From Bacteroidota bacterium (lineage in GTDB: Bacteria > Bacteroidota > Bacteroidia > Palsa-948), in contig PLUL01000064.1 in assembly GCA_003164895.1 (NCBI GenBank), positions 1 to 64,000 on the forward strand: a stretch of 64,000 nt of DNA, written 5' to 3'. A model generated the notes under the pieces. The model did not search any database and was not told the DNA's origin. It saw nothing but the letters and a program-made list of their open reading frames with translations. Positions 1 to 9,836 of this stretch are shown here, piece after piece. Each line of letters opens with the position of its first letter. Position 1 is the stretch's first letter. A program made the position numbers and the translations under genes.

Positions 1-475
1 GGGATGTCGTAGAAAATACTTCATCCCCTGTTTTATTTTTATCCGCTTCCTCCCCCAATACCTTATATTTAGCTATGAGATTATAAGGTGCTACTAAATT
101 CATCTGCACTTTTTTATCCCTTAAAATGCGGTTCGTTCCGATTTTTTCAAATAGCGATTTTTCACAGCAAAAATCTTTTGAAAAAGCGAGTTTTCCGGCA
201 AGCTCTGCCGATTCTATCCAGTTTTTCATGGGTTCGAGCCGAAACTTATTGTTTTGCCCAAAGTCAGATTTTTTTTGATTTAGTTCTGTTTTCGGCTTGA
301 TAAGTTCTTCTTTCTTTTTCAGATAAGAATCTTTATCAATCGTTTCTTCCAAGAAAGCATTTACGAGTTTGTCCAATTTTTCTTCCGTGTCTTTTAGTTT
401 TACTTCAACACTTTGGGCAAAAGCAATTAAGTTTTGTTGATCTTCTCTTTCCCATATTTCTACTTGGGCAAGCAT
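1..475 (-). pseudogene. C-terminal fragment of a large serine recombinase, runs off the window edge
   Basis: An open frame on the minus strand runs from an ATG at 475 to the window edge, about 158 codons without a stop. It reads like the region after the zinc-ribbon of large serine recombinases (resolvase/invertase superfamily): a charged coiled coil with a segment resembling KLDKLVNAFLEETIDKDSY, followed by a WIESAELAGKLA-like helix and an FLEKIG-like stretch. The N-terminal catalytic resolvase domain is missing. An in-frame TGA lies four codons upstream of the ATG, and no recombinase-like coding is visible in 476-693, so the gene is cut at its 5' end. It is probably a remnant of an excised or decayed mobile element. 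The family assignment is by pattern recognition; the missing 3' end lies outside the window. Confidence 0.6.
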
Positions 476-693
476 CTTAGATGCTCATCCGTCAGGCAGA
501 GCAAATGTTTGAAACACGCCCATAAAAAATGTCATTAACGATAAATTAAAATGTTATTTTTCTCGGTTTGAAAACTACACAAAACGCATAAATGTTTATG
601 AGCTGCATCATATATTTTCAATTTTTTTTATGAGCAACATCATACCCTATAACAATTATTATGTGAAACTTTAGTTGGTTGATTTACAGATAT

Positions 694-3600
694 ATGTTTC
701 ACGATTACAATTTTATTTCTAAATATTTTTATCAGATATTTTTATTTTTTATTTTTTTATTTTTTTATTCCGAAAGTAAATCACAATGCACTGCAGTTAT
801 CGGCTCAAATATTTCTCCAATAAAAGGATGTGAAATTCTTACAGTTCAGTTTAACGATTTAAGCACTGGACCAGTTCAAAGTCGCACATGGAATTTTGGC
901 GATGGTACTCCAATGTCCGGAGCTACAAATCCTTCACACAGTTATATTTCTGGAGTGATTGGAGACACTTCTTATATTGTAACATTAACCATTCAATGTG
1001 TATCTGGTCCACCCAGTACCATAACGGATACTGTAAAAGTTTATAAAAAGCCGAAGGTCTTGTTTACGGCTAACAAAACAACTGTTTGCTCGTTATCAGA
1101 TTCTATTTGTTTTACGAATAATTCAAGTATTGGTACAGGATATACTTACGCATGGAATTTTGGTGATGGATTTTTTTCTAGTAACTTTTCGCCATGCCAC
1201 ATTTATGCAACTCCTTCTGTATATTCTGTGCAGCTAACTGTAACAAATGATAAGGGGTGCATTAATTCAACGACTATTAATAATTTTTCTGTTATTGCTT
1301 CCCCAAATCCAAGTTTTACTCTTACACCTACATTTGGCTGTATTCCTCAATATGTAACTATTTTTAATACAACCGATACAAGTTCGGGAATCTCACACTG
1401 GAGTTGGGATTTTGGCGATGGCAGTTCTTTGGTTACTGTGAAGCAACCAGTAGGTCATACTTATACTACTTCAGGAACTTATTTTATCAAATTAACGGCA
1501 ACAAATTCGCTTGGCTGTTCAAACAGCACTATAAATGCAATAGTTGTCAGAACTACTCCTACCGCTGTTTTTACAGCAACAACACCAATTTGTTTGAATG
1601 ACAGTTCGCAGGTTACATTCATAGGAGCAGCAAGTAGTATTGCCAATTTCGGTTGGAATTTTTCCACCGGTATTGGTGTCCCTGGTACAGGAAAAGGTCC
1701 TCACAAAATTAATTGGAACACAGCCGGAATTCACACCGTTTCATTAACTGTTACCGATAGCGGTTGCCCTGCTTATTACAGCGTTCCTGTTTTGGTAAAT
1801 CCTGCCGCATTAATAAATTTAACAGTTTCTCCAAACGATACTGTTTGTCAAAACCAACAATTAACATTTACTGCCACTCCGGGAAATTATCTTAGCTACA
1901 AATTTTATGTAAATAATATTCTTGTTCAAAGTTCATTAAACAACATATATCAAACTTCATCATTGGCTGATGGCGATCAGGTAAAAGTTTTTGTAATAAA
2001 TCTGGCAGGTTGTTCTAATACAAGTAATGTTATTACCATTCACATAAAGTCGGTTCCTACGGTAATGCTCAGCAGTTCTAATCCAACCATCTGCACAGTT
2101 GGTTCAATTACTTTTAGCGCACTTCCTGCCGGACTAAGTAACTATATATTTTTTGACGGAAGTTTTAATCTGCAATCAGGTACAAGTAATACTTACACAT
2201 ATAATAATCCTCCCAACGGTCATATTATTTCTGTGGTTGCAACAAATACTGTAGGATGTTCAAGTGTTCTTAGTAATACCATTGACATTACTGTGATTCC
2301 ACACATACTTCCTCCAGTGGTTAACTGCGGAACTACAACATCAAACTCTGTTCAATTTATTTGGGGTGCTGTTAATGGTGCTGTCTCTTATCAAGTGAGT
2401 GTTAATGGAGGTGCATATTCTGCTCCAAGTAGCGGTTCATCGGGGCTGACACATTTGATAAGCGGATTAAATCCGAGTGACATCGAAAAAATTATTGTTA
2501 AGGCAATTGGGTCTGCTCCGTGTTCTGATACTGTATATTCTGTATTAACCACTTGTGTTGCCACACCCACGACTTGCAATGCTGTTACTTATTCTTATAC
2601 TCCAACTTATAATGTTTGTAAGGGAACAAATTTAATTCTTGCTGTAACAAATATTAGCGCAACCAACTATGGTATTTCATGGAATGGAGGTGCAACTACT
2701 ACAGCTACTTCTCTTCCACTAACAGCAACCGGAAATGTTACTGTTACGATAAGCGTTATTGATTCCTCGCAACTTGCATGTCCGCCAACAAAAGGAATAA
2801 TAACAATATATGTTGATTCGATTCCACATGTTACGCTTAGCAGTAGTATTCCGCAGGATAGTATTTGCGCAGGAAGCAGTATTATTTTTACTGCATCGCC
2901 ATCCAATTTAACCAATTATGCTTTTTATAATGGTTCTGTTTTATTGCAATCGGGAGTGAATAATACTTTTACAACAAATTCATTGCTTGCAGGAAACTCT
3001 ATTTCTGTAATTGGTACAGATGTTGGATGCGGGGATACTTCTAATTCAATTGGTGTTACAATTGTTCAGCCCATTCTTCCTACTCAGGTGGTTTGTGATG
3101 TAACAACAAATAATAGTGTTCAGTTTATTTGGAATAACGTAAATGGCGCGACAGGATATTTGGTTAGCGTTAATAATGGTGGTATTTTTATAACGCCCAG
3201 CAGCGGAAATTTAGGATTAACCCATTTGGTAACAGGTTTAAGCCCGGGTGATGCAGTAACTATTTTAGTGAAGGCATTGGGAAATAGTTTATGCGGCAAC
3301 AGCGCAATTTCTAATCCGGTAACTTGTAATGCCACACTTTGTGCAGAGATTAATTACACAATTAATAATCCGAATATTACTTTGTGTAAAGGAGATACAG
3401 CTACTCTTTCAATTAGTAATATTACCATATCACCTAATTCTGTATCATGGAATGGTGGTCCGCCAACTACCGCAACCACCTATACTTTTGTTCCAATTGC
3501 TGATACACTGATAAGAGTGCAGGTTTCAAATCCAAACCAACCATTATGCGAACCTGCGATAAAATATTTTAACATTCATGTTCTTGATAAGCCGATGAAT

Positions 3601-5880
3601 GTTCATGTTACCAGTTCATCGGCAAACGATACTATTTGCAATGGCTCGCTTCTTACATTTACGGCATCAGCATCACCGGCAGGAAATTTTAATTATACTT
3701 TTTATAATGGTACAACCGTTTTGCAAAACACAAATAATACTATTTATCAAACAACTAATTGGGTGAATGGCAACATCCTTACTGTTGTTGCAGATAATCA
3801 AAGTTGTGTAAGCGCTCCGAGTAATCCAATAACTACTGCGGTTATTAATCCATTGAACATTCCGCAGGTAAATTGCGGCACAACAAATTCTGATTCTGTT
3901 TATTTTGTTTGGAATAATATTTCAGACGCTACTGGATACGAGATAAGCGTTAATGGAGGTGCATACCAATCTCCAACTTCAGGAGTTTTAGGGCTGTTTG
4001 ATTTAGTTTCGGGATTAACTCCGGGGCATCCTGTTACCTTATCTGTCATTGCATTAGGAAAGCTTCCTTGCGGAAACAGCATTGCATCAGCAACTCATAC
4101 CTGCTATGCAAATAATTGCAGTGCGGTAACATATTCAGTTACTAATCTATATCCAACAGCATGTCAAGGCGACACAGTTACACTTTCAATTTCAAACATA
4201 AATATTTCCAATCCTTCAATTTCCTGGAATGGAAATCCACCTGCGACAAATACTACTTACACATTAGTTGCTGCAAGGAATGCTACTGTTTCTGTTTCTG
4301 TAACTAACCTTTCCCAGCCATCTTGTGTTCCTACTTCTAATAATTTTATTATCACTGTAAATCCTGCGCCGGTAGTTACGCTTTCTTCAAATGTTACAAA
4401 CGATAGTATTTGTTCAGGCACATCGTTAATTATTACAGCTTCTCATACTGGAATTTCAAATTTTAATTATACTTTTTATAATGGAGCAACGATTTTTCAA
4501 AACTCACACAACCCGCAATTAACTATTCCAACTGTTTCTGCGGGAACATATTCCATTTCTGTTTTATCCGATTATTTGGGCTGCACATACAAAACACCTT
4601 CATTAAATTATACGGTTGTGCCGCCGCCAAATGTTGTTCTTTCTTCCAATCCGAATAAGGATACGGTTTGCTTTGGCGATACGGTAATTATTACCGCAAA
4701 TCCGGCTGGATATGCGCAATATGATTTTTATAACGGATCAGTATTGTTGCAAAGTTCATCATCAAATATATATTTGGGTTTAAACTTTCTTCAGGATTCA
4801 ACCTATACGATTTCTGTTATTGCAAAAAATTATTTAGGATGTATTGGTTCTGCCTCATTGGTGAAAACATTTTTTATTTTGCATCAATCAAATGTTTCAT
4901 TGCTGAGTCAGCCCGTTTCAGGAAATATTTGCAACAACGATTCAATTATTCTAACAACTTCTCCTTCTTACTATTTGCATTATTCGTTTTATAATAATTC
5001 TTCCCTCATTCAATCTTCGGCAAATAGCTCCTGTACAATTACTTCAATTATAAATCCACTTTCATTTCAAGTGGTGGCAACTGATCAGCTCGGATGCAAA
5101 ACGCAAGCGAGTTCTACTTTGAATTTTAATTCGCAGCCAACGCCAAATCCATTTCTCACTGCTACTGATTCCGGAATTTGCAAAGGCAGTATTACTACGC
5201 TTACGGCAAACATTTCAGGAAATTATCCCAACTCAACTTATTTATGGAGCAATGGAGTCTCTACGCAAACCACGGTTGTATCGCCCACAATAAACACTAC
5301 TTATTATTTTACTTCAACTTTTAACGGATGCACCAGTACGAAAGATTCAATTCTTGTTTTGGTGGATATTATTTTTCCGATTGCCAATGCAGGAAATGCA
5401 CAGACAATTTGCACAGGAGACAGCATTCAACTAAACGGAAGCGGTGGTTTACATTTTTTGTGGAGTCCTTCAGCAAGTATTCACAATAACACAATAAATA
5501 ATCCGTATGCATTTCCGGATTCAACAATTCTGTATCAGTTAATTGTTACAAATTCTTATTGCAAGGATACTGCAACTGTAAAAATATTTATTGACCGATG
5601 TCTTTCCGCAATTGTCAAACCAATTCCTCAAATTATTACGCCCAATGGAGATAACAGCAATGATGCATGGATTGTTCCTGATGTAGATTATTTTACTGAG
5701 AATCATCTGACGATTTACAATAGATGGAACAATCTTGTTTTTGAGGAAAGCCCATACTTGAATGATTGGAAAGGCGTGAATACGAAAGGAGAAAATCTTC
5801 CTGACGGAGTTTATTATTATGTGCTGGATTTAAAAAACGGAAAGAAACCATACATAGGATTTATTGTCATCAACAGATAG
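694..5880 (+). CDS. Giant secreted PKD/Ig-like/Fn3-like adhesin with type B T9SS sorting domain
   Basis: A surface or secreted protein of about 1728 residues. After a hydrophobic signal peptide come three clear PKD domains (WNFGDG-type motifs near residues 67, 155 and 250) and a degenerate fourth. The rest is a long array of Cys-containing Ig-like domains alternating with Fn3-like domains. A unit of about 258 residues repeats three times, starting at nucleotides of about 2311, 3085 and 3861. The last 85 to 90 residues (ITPNGDNSNDAW, then IYNRWNNLVFE, then LPDGVYYYVLDL) form the gliding-motility-associated (CHU_C/type B) domain that targets proteins to the type IX secretion system. A TTG at 679 is in frame, but I prefer the ATG at 694 because it directly precedes the signal peptide. 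PorP/SprF and PorE-like genes follow immediately, the usual company of type B substrates. The ligand is unknown. Confidence 0.93.
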   Translation: MFHDYNFISKYFYQIFLFFIFLFFYSESKSQCTAVIGSNISPIKGCEILTVQFNDLSTGPVQSRTWNFGDGTPMSGATNPSHSYISGVIGDTSYIVTLTIQCVSGPPSTITDTVKVYKKPKVLFTANKTTVCSLSDSICFTNNSSIGTGYTYAWNFGDGFFSSNFSPCHIYATPSVYSVQLTVTNDKGCINSTTINNFSVIASPNPSFTLTPTFGCIPQYVTIFNTTDTSSGISHWSWDFGDGSSLVTVKQPVGHTYTTSGTYFIKLTATNSLGCSNSTINAIVVRTTPTAVFTATTPICLNDSSQVTFIGAASSIANFGWNFSTGIGVPGTGKGPHKINWNTAGIHTVSLTVTDSGCPAYYSVPVLVNPAALINLTVSPNDTVCQNQQLTFTATPGNYLSYKFYVNNILVQSSLNNIYQTSSLADGDQVKVFVINLAGCSNTSNVITIHIKSVPTVMLSSSNPTICTVGSITFSALPAGLSNYIFFDGSFNLQSGTSNTYTYNNPPNGHIISVVATNTVGCSSVLSNTIDITVIPHILPPVVNCGTTTSNSVQFIWGAVNGAVSYQVSVNGGAYSAPSSGSSGLTHLISGLNPSDIEKIIVKAIGSAPCSDTVYSVLTTCVATPTTCNAVTYSYTPTYNVCKGTNLILAVTNISATNYGISWNGGATTTATSLPLTATGNVTVTISVIDSSQLACPPTKGIITIYVDSIPHVTLSSSIPQDSICAGSSIIFTASPSNLTNYAFYNGSVLLQSGVNNTFTTNSLLAGNSISVIGTDVGCGDTSNSIGVTIVQPILPTQVVCDVTTNNSVQFIWNNVNGATGYLVSVNNGGIFITPSSGNLGLTHLVTGLSPGDAVTILVKALGNSLCGNSAISNPVTCNATLCAEINYTINNPNITLCKGDTATLSISNITISPNSVSWNGGPPTTATTYTFVPIADTLIRVQVSNPNQPLCEPAIKYFNIHVLDKPMNVHVTSSSANDTICNGSLLTFTASASPAGNFNYTFYNGTTVLQNTNNTIYQTTNWVNGNILTVVADNQSCVSAPSNPITTAVINPLNIPQVNCGTTNSDSVYFVWNNISDATGYEISVNGGAYQSPTSGVLGLFDLVSGLTPGHPVTLSVIALGKLPCGNSIASATHTCYANNCSAVTYSVTNLYPTACQGDTVTLSISNINISNPSISWNGNPPATNTTYTLVAARNATVSVSVTNLSQPSCVPTSNNFIITVNPAPVVTLSSNVTNDSICSGTSLIITASHTGISNFNYTFYNGATIFQNSHNPQLTIPTVSAGTYSISVLSDYLGCTYKTPSLNYTVVPPPNVVLSSNPNKDTVCFGDTVIITANPAGYAQYDFYNGSVLLQSSSSNIYLGLNFLQDSTYTISVIAKNYLGCIGSASLVKTFFILHQSNVSLLSQPVSGNICNNDSIILTTSPSYYLHYSFYNNSSLIQSSANSSCTITSIINPLSFQVVATDQLGCKTQASSTLNFNSQPTPNPFLTATDSGICKGSITTLTANISGNYPNSTYLWSNGVSTQTTVVSPTINTTYYFTSTFNGCTSTKDSILVLVDIIFPIANAGNAQTICTGDSIQLNGSGGLHFLWSPSASIHNNTINNPYAFPDSTILYQLIVTNSYCKDTATVKIFIDRCLSAIVKPIPQIITPNGDNSNDAWIVPDVDYFTENHLTIYNRWNNLVFEESPYLNDWKGVNTKGENLPDGVYYYVLDLKNGKKPYIGFIVINR

Positions 5881-5886
5881 AATAAT

Positions 5887-6861
5887 ATGATAAAACAAAT
5901 CCATAATTTGAATCTAAGAAATGAAACAGTAAAGCGATTCTTCGCAATTGCTTTCTTTTTGTTTTTAGGATTTGTAAAAGTGTATTCGCAGCAGGATCCT
6001 ATGTACACAATTTATTTGTACGACAGAATTCAGATAAATCCTGCCTTTGCAGGAAGTTCAAACTGGGCGGTAGGAACAATAAAATATCGAAATCAGTTTT
6101 TAGGAATTCCCGGGCAGCCGCAAACAGAAGCGTTTTCATTTCACGCGCCACTTCAAAAACTTCATCTTGGATTGGGATTAAAAATAATGCATGAAAATAT
6201 TGCGGTGGTTTCAACAACAAACATTACCGGAATTTGTTCCTATCATTTGAATTTTGCATCCGGAAAACTTTCGTTTGGTCTTGAAGGCGGAATTTATAAT
6301 CAGGCAATTTCTTTTCCCGATTTAATCAGAACCGACCCGATTGACAATGCCATTCCTAATCAGCGAACAGCAGTAACGATTCCCGATGCTTCGTTCGGCA
6401 CTTATTACCGGAAGAAAGAATTTTATTTGGGTTTTTCGGTGATGCATCTTGTAAATAGCAAACTTGATTACACAAAATATCAGAGTGGAATGAATGCCAC
6501 TCTTTTCAAACATTATTATTTTCTTCTCGGAAAAGTTTTTGATTTGTCAGAATCGTTTGCTATCGAACCAAGCATGCTGATTAAATACGTTAATGCTGCA
6601 CCCACGCAGGAAGATTTTAATTTGAATTTCATTTTCAAGGGAAAAATTTCACTGGGAGTTTTTTATAGAACAAATGATGCGGTCGGAGGAATTTTTAGAG
6701 TAAATATTACAGAATCTTTAAAAATGGGTTATGCATACGATTTTGCAGTAGCAGGATTATCGGGTTATACTAACGGAACGCACGAAATTTTTATCAGCTA
6801 TGGAATAAAACTTCTTCCGCCTGCCGAAGAAAAAGAAATTCATCCAAGGTATTATTATTAA
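5887..6861 (+). CDS. PorP/SprF family type IX secretion membrane protein
   Basis: Outer-membrane beta-barrel of the PorP/SprF family, 324 residues. A signal peptide ends near VYSQQ. It is followed by the family's N-terminal signature QDPMYTIYLYDRIQINPAFAG and by alternating amphipathic strands to a C-terminal aromatic strand. In Flavobacterium johnsoniae SprF is needed for secretion of the type B substrate SprB, and such barrels usually sit directly downstream of a type B substrate gene. Here the gene starts 6 nt after the giant adhesin and overlaps the start of the PorE-like gene by one base, so the three probably form one transcription unit. The inferred role is tethering or export of the upstream adhesin. 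Confidence 0.93.
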   Translation: MIKQIHNLNLRNETVKRFFAIAFFLFLGFVKVYSQQDPMYTIYLYDRIQINPAFAGSSNWAVGTIKYRNQFLGIPGQPQTEAFSFHAPLQKLHLGLGLKIMHENIAVVSTTNITGICSYHLNFASGKLSFGLEGGIYNQAISFPDLIRTDPIDNAIPNQRTAVTIPDASFGTYYRKKEFYLGFSVMHLVNSKLDYTKYQSGMNATLFKHYYFLLGKVFDLSESFAIEPSMLIKYVNAAPTQEDFNLNFIFKGKISLGVFYRTNDAVGGIFRVNITESLKMGYAYDFAVAGLSGYTNGTHEIFISYGIKLLPPAEEKEIHPRYYY

Positions 6862-9338
6862 TGAAAAATGAAAGTAAACCATATGTCATTTTTTTTCAAA
6901 CTGTATTAACACTACTGATGCTGTATTCAGGAAACATAATCATTGCGCAAAAATACCTTGCAAAAGGAAATAAATATTTTGACCGAAATATGTTTCCTGA
7001 AGCAATTGCAAATTACAAACTGGAATTAGATAACGGAAAAGGAAAAAATAAAGACACCGCGTTGCTTCAGCTTGCAGAATGCTATCGGCTTACCGGTCAA
7101 TTTGAATTGGCGGAAGATGCGTATAAAAAAATTTCCAAGAAAAAAAAGAATGCTAAAAATATTTTGAATTATGCGTTGAGTTTAAAAGGAAGTTCAAAAT
7201 ATGCTGAAGCATCGGAGCAATTTAAAATATATGCAAAAATGAATCAAAGCGATCTGATGGGAAATGTTTACATCAACAGTTGTGATTCAGCGCAAAAGTG
7301 GCTGGACGAAAATATGGCAGAAGCAAAATATGAAGTGAAAAATATTGAACAGATAAATACTTCGGGCAGTGAATTTTCTCCTGCGTTTTACAAAGACGGA
7401 ATTGTTTTTTGTTCATCCAGAAAAGATTCCAAAAAAGCATTCATCAGTTTTAATGGCGGCGATGAAGTTATCTGCTTGGATTTGTATTACGAACCGTTGA
7501 ACTATCCGCCTGCAAATCTTCCGCCGCCCGAAAATTTGAGAGCACTGAATTCTCCTTTGCACGAAGGTCCGGCAGCTTTTACACGCGATGGCAAAGAAGT
7601 ATATTTTACACGAACGGTAAAAGGCAAACGCGAAAAAAATCAGAAAAAAGTTGTCAGCACATTGCAAATATTATATTCTAATAAAGATTCCGCAGGGAAA
7701 TGGAGCAAACCAAAAAGTGCTTTTAATTTTAATAGTTCTCAATATTCAGTTGCTCATCCCGGTTTGACAAAAAGTGGCAACCGTTTATATTTTATGTCGG
7801 ACATGCCGGGTGGATATGGAGGAACCGATATCTATTATGTAGAAAAAGAGGATGACGGTTCATGGGGAAAACCGATAAATCTTGGTCCCGAAGTAAATAC
7901 ATTCGGACATGAAATGTATCCGTTCATTGCGAGTGATAATACACTTTATTTTTCTTCGGATGTTCATCCGGGCATGGGCAAACTCGATATTTTTTCGGCT
8001 CGTTTTGACGGTGTGAAATGGACGAATATTACAAACCTTAAACCTCCCATCAATTCTATCGGTGATGATTTTTCTTTTATCATTTCAGATGATAACGAGA
8101 CAGGATTTTTCAGTTCTGACCGTTTTAATGGAAAAGGTGCTGAAGATATTTATGGATTCATTGATATGAAACCGATGACACTTTCTATCAACGGAGATTC
8201 TTTGGAATTTAAAGACCACTCTTTGTTAGATGGAATTACTTACAAACTCATCAATAATGAAACGAATGTCGAAGATGTGCTGGTATCACAAAATGGAAAA
8301 TATTCTTTTACAATTCCCGAAGAAAAAACGTTCATGCTCTCCTCAAGAAAGGAAGGATTTTCATATAACAAAGTTGAATTAACTGTCAAAAAGAATACTG
8401 AAAATGATTACTTGCGTGCTTACATCATTCCTAAACAGCGGGGAATTTCTGTGAACGGAATATTATTGGATGATACTAAAAGCAAAGATTCTGTTTCTGA
8501 GCAGAAGCGCCTTCCTTTAACAGGCATCACGGTTTCCCTGTTTGATTCAACAAAAACAATTTGCAGCAGCAAAACAAATAACAATGGTTTTTTTGCTTTG
8601 AGTAAAAAACTATTGCCCGGAAAAAAATATTTAGTTGTTGCCAAAAAGAAAATCAATGCCGTAAAACAAGAAACAAAAACGGTAACAGCTACTAAAGAAC
8701 CGGTAAAACAAATTGCACCTGACACAACAACTCTTATTAAAATTACCGGAACGGTGAAAAGCAGAAGAGGAATAATTCCAAATTCGACAATTTCCATTAA
8801 TGATACGCTTGGAAGAATAAAACAAATTACAAGCAATGAATATGGACAATATAATTTTCTCATTACAGCTTATCATAAATATTATTTCTCTATTTCTCAA
8901 AAAGGATATTTGCCAAAAGAAATTACCGTTGAAGTTGACAAGAAAAACAAACAAATTTTTCGTGACATTGAATTATCCGAAATAAAAGTTGATACGATTA
9001 TTAAATTGGATAATGTTTATTACGATTACAATAGCGCTGTCATACAAAATGGGTCGCTTCCTTCCTTGAGCAAATTGATTGATTTCATGGAAGCCAATCC
9101 CGATGTAAATATCGAACTAAGCGCACACACCGACAGCCGCGGAGATGATGCGTATAATTTAAAATTATCGCAAGCGCGAGCTCAAACGGTAAAAGATTAT
9201 TTAGTGGTTTCGGATATTGAACCATTCCGAATTATCGCAAAAGGATATGGAAAAACAAAACCCATTATAAAAAATGCGCAAACCGAAATCGAGTATCAAA
9301 AAAACAGAAGAACAGAATTTAAAATTCTAAAAAAATAA
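6861..9338 (+). CDS. PorE-like OmpA-family protein (TPR, PD40 propeller, carboxypeptidase-like regulatory domains, OmpA C-terminus)
   Basis: Periplasmic or outer-membrane-associated protein of 825 residues. In order: a signal peptide; TPR-like helices (about 30-150) with the pattern AIANYKLELDNGKGK; a WD40-like/PD40 beta-propeller (about 165-430) with repeated YFSSD/YFMSD strands; two or three carboxypeptidase regulatory-like Ig folds (about 440-700); and a C-terminal OmpA domain (about 710-825) whose HTDSRGDDAYNLKLSQARA motif binds peptidoglycan. This is the architecture of Porphyromonas PorE (PG1058), which links the T9SS to the cell wall, with extra regulatory-like domains here. The ATG overlaps the stop of the PorP/SprF gene (TAATG). 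A T9SS role is inferred from architecture and context; many paralogues exist in Bacteroidota. Confidence 0.88.
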   Translation: MKNESKPYVIFFQTVLTLLMLYSGNIIIAQKYLAKGNKYFDRNMFPEAIANYKLELDNGKGKNKDTALLQLAECYRLTGQFELAEDAYKKISKKKKNAKNILNYALSLKGSSKYAEASEQFKIYAKMNQSDLMGNVYINSCDSAQKWLDENMAEAKYEVKNIEQINTSGSEFSPAFYKDGIVFCSSRKDSKKAFISFNGGDEVICLDLYYEPLNYPPANLPPPENLRALNSPLHEGPAAFTRDGKEVYFTRTVKGKREKNQKKVVSTLQILYSNKDSAGKWSKPKSAFNFNSSQYSVAHPGLTKSGNRLYFMSDMPGGYGGTDIYYVEKEDDGSWGKPINLGPEVNTFGHEMYPFIASDNTLYFSSDVHPGMGKLDIFSARFDGVKWTNITNLKPPINSIGDDFSFIISDDNETGFFSSDRFNGKGAEDIYGFIDMKPMTLSINGDSLEFKDHSLLDGITYKLINNETNVEDVLVSQNGKYSFTIPEEKTFMLSSRKEGFSYNKVELTVKKNTENDYLRAYIIPKQRGISVNGILLDDTKSKDSVSEQKRLPLTGITVSLFDSTKTICSSKTNNNGFFALSKKLLPGKKYLVVAKKKINAVKQETKTVTATKEPVKQIAPDTTTLIKITGTVKSRRGIIPNSTISINDTLGRIKQITSNEYGQYNFLITAYHKYYFSISQKGYLPKEITVEVDKKNKQIFRDIELSEIKVDTIIKLDNVYYDYNSAVIQNGSLPSLSKLIDFMEANPDVNIELSAHTDSRGDDAYNLKLSQARAQTVKDYLVVSDIEPFRIIAKGYGKTKPIIKNAQTEIEYQKNRRTEFKILKK

Positions 9339-9343
9339 ATATT

Positions 9344-9799
9344 ATGAAAAAATCAATTAACGTAGTCATTTGTATTTTGATTTTCACTTTTCATTTTTCA
9401 CTTTTCACTTCCGCTTTCGCACAATGTACTTCGGATGCATTTTTAGATAAATGCGCCTCGTCATTGGGAGAATTCACTTTCATTAAATCTTTCAATATTA
9501 CTATAGACAAAAAAAGTTCTGACAGTAAATATGAATACTCCTACGTTTTCAGCAAAGGGTCAACTTATAAAATAATTATTTGCGATGAAAATATTAACGG
9601 CAACAAAATGATTGTAACTCTTTTCGATAGAAATCACAAACTGATTGCTACCAATTTTAATAAAGCAAGTAAAAAGTTTTATCCTTTATTCAGCTATCCA
9701 TGCTCAGCTACCGGAGTATATTATCTAGAAGTAACATTTGAAAATGGAAAAGAAGGTTGCGGAGTTAATATTTTAGGATTCAGCAAACAATTCAATTAA
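9344..9799 (+). CDS. Small secreted protein, paralogue of the protein at 51334-51804
   Basis: A 151-residue protein with a strong signal peptide ending in TSAFAQC. The mature part looks like a compact beta-sandwich and has no family I can name. It aligns with the product at 51334-51804: both have an aromatic strand, then YK(I/L)(I/V)(I/F)C, a (V/I)T(L/I)(F/Y)D strand, a TGxY(Y/F)(L/I)E strand and a late GC-V-ILG motif. It starts 6 nt after the PorE-like gene and precedes the sensory cluster. Its paralogue sits next to a paralogue of the lipoprotein at 22410-23315, which implies a functional link between the two families. It could be a periplasmic sensor or adaptor subunit. The function is unknown. 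Confidence 0.75.
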   Translation: MKKSINVVICILIFTFHFSLFTSAFAQCTSDAFLDKCASSLGEFTFIKSFNITIDKKSSDSKYEYSYVFSKGSTYKIIICDENINGNKMIVTLFDRNHKLIATNFNKASKKFYPLFSYPCSATGVYYLEVTFENGKEGCGVNILGFSKQFN

Positions 9800-9836
9800 T
9801 TATAGAATAATAAATAAAAACCAAAACTAAAATTAT

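Noticed and set aside
88-300. Plus-strand 70-codon frame
   Set aside because: It is antisense to the continuous recombinase frame on the minus strand and has no family features.
8420-8863. 147-codon minus-strand frame
   Set aside because: It is antisense inside the PorE-like gene; hydrophobic composition arises from the complementary codons.
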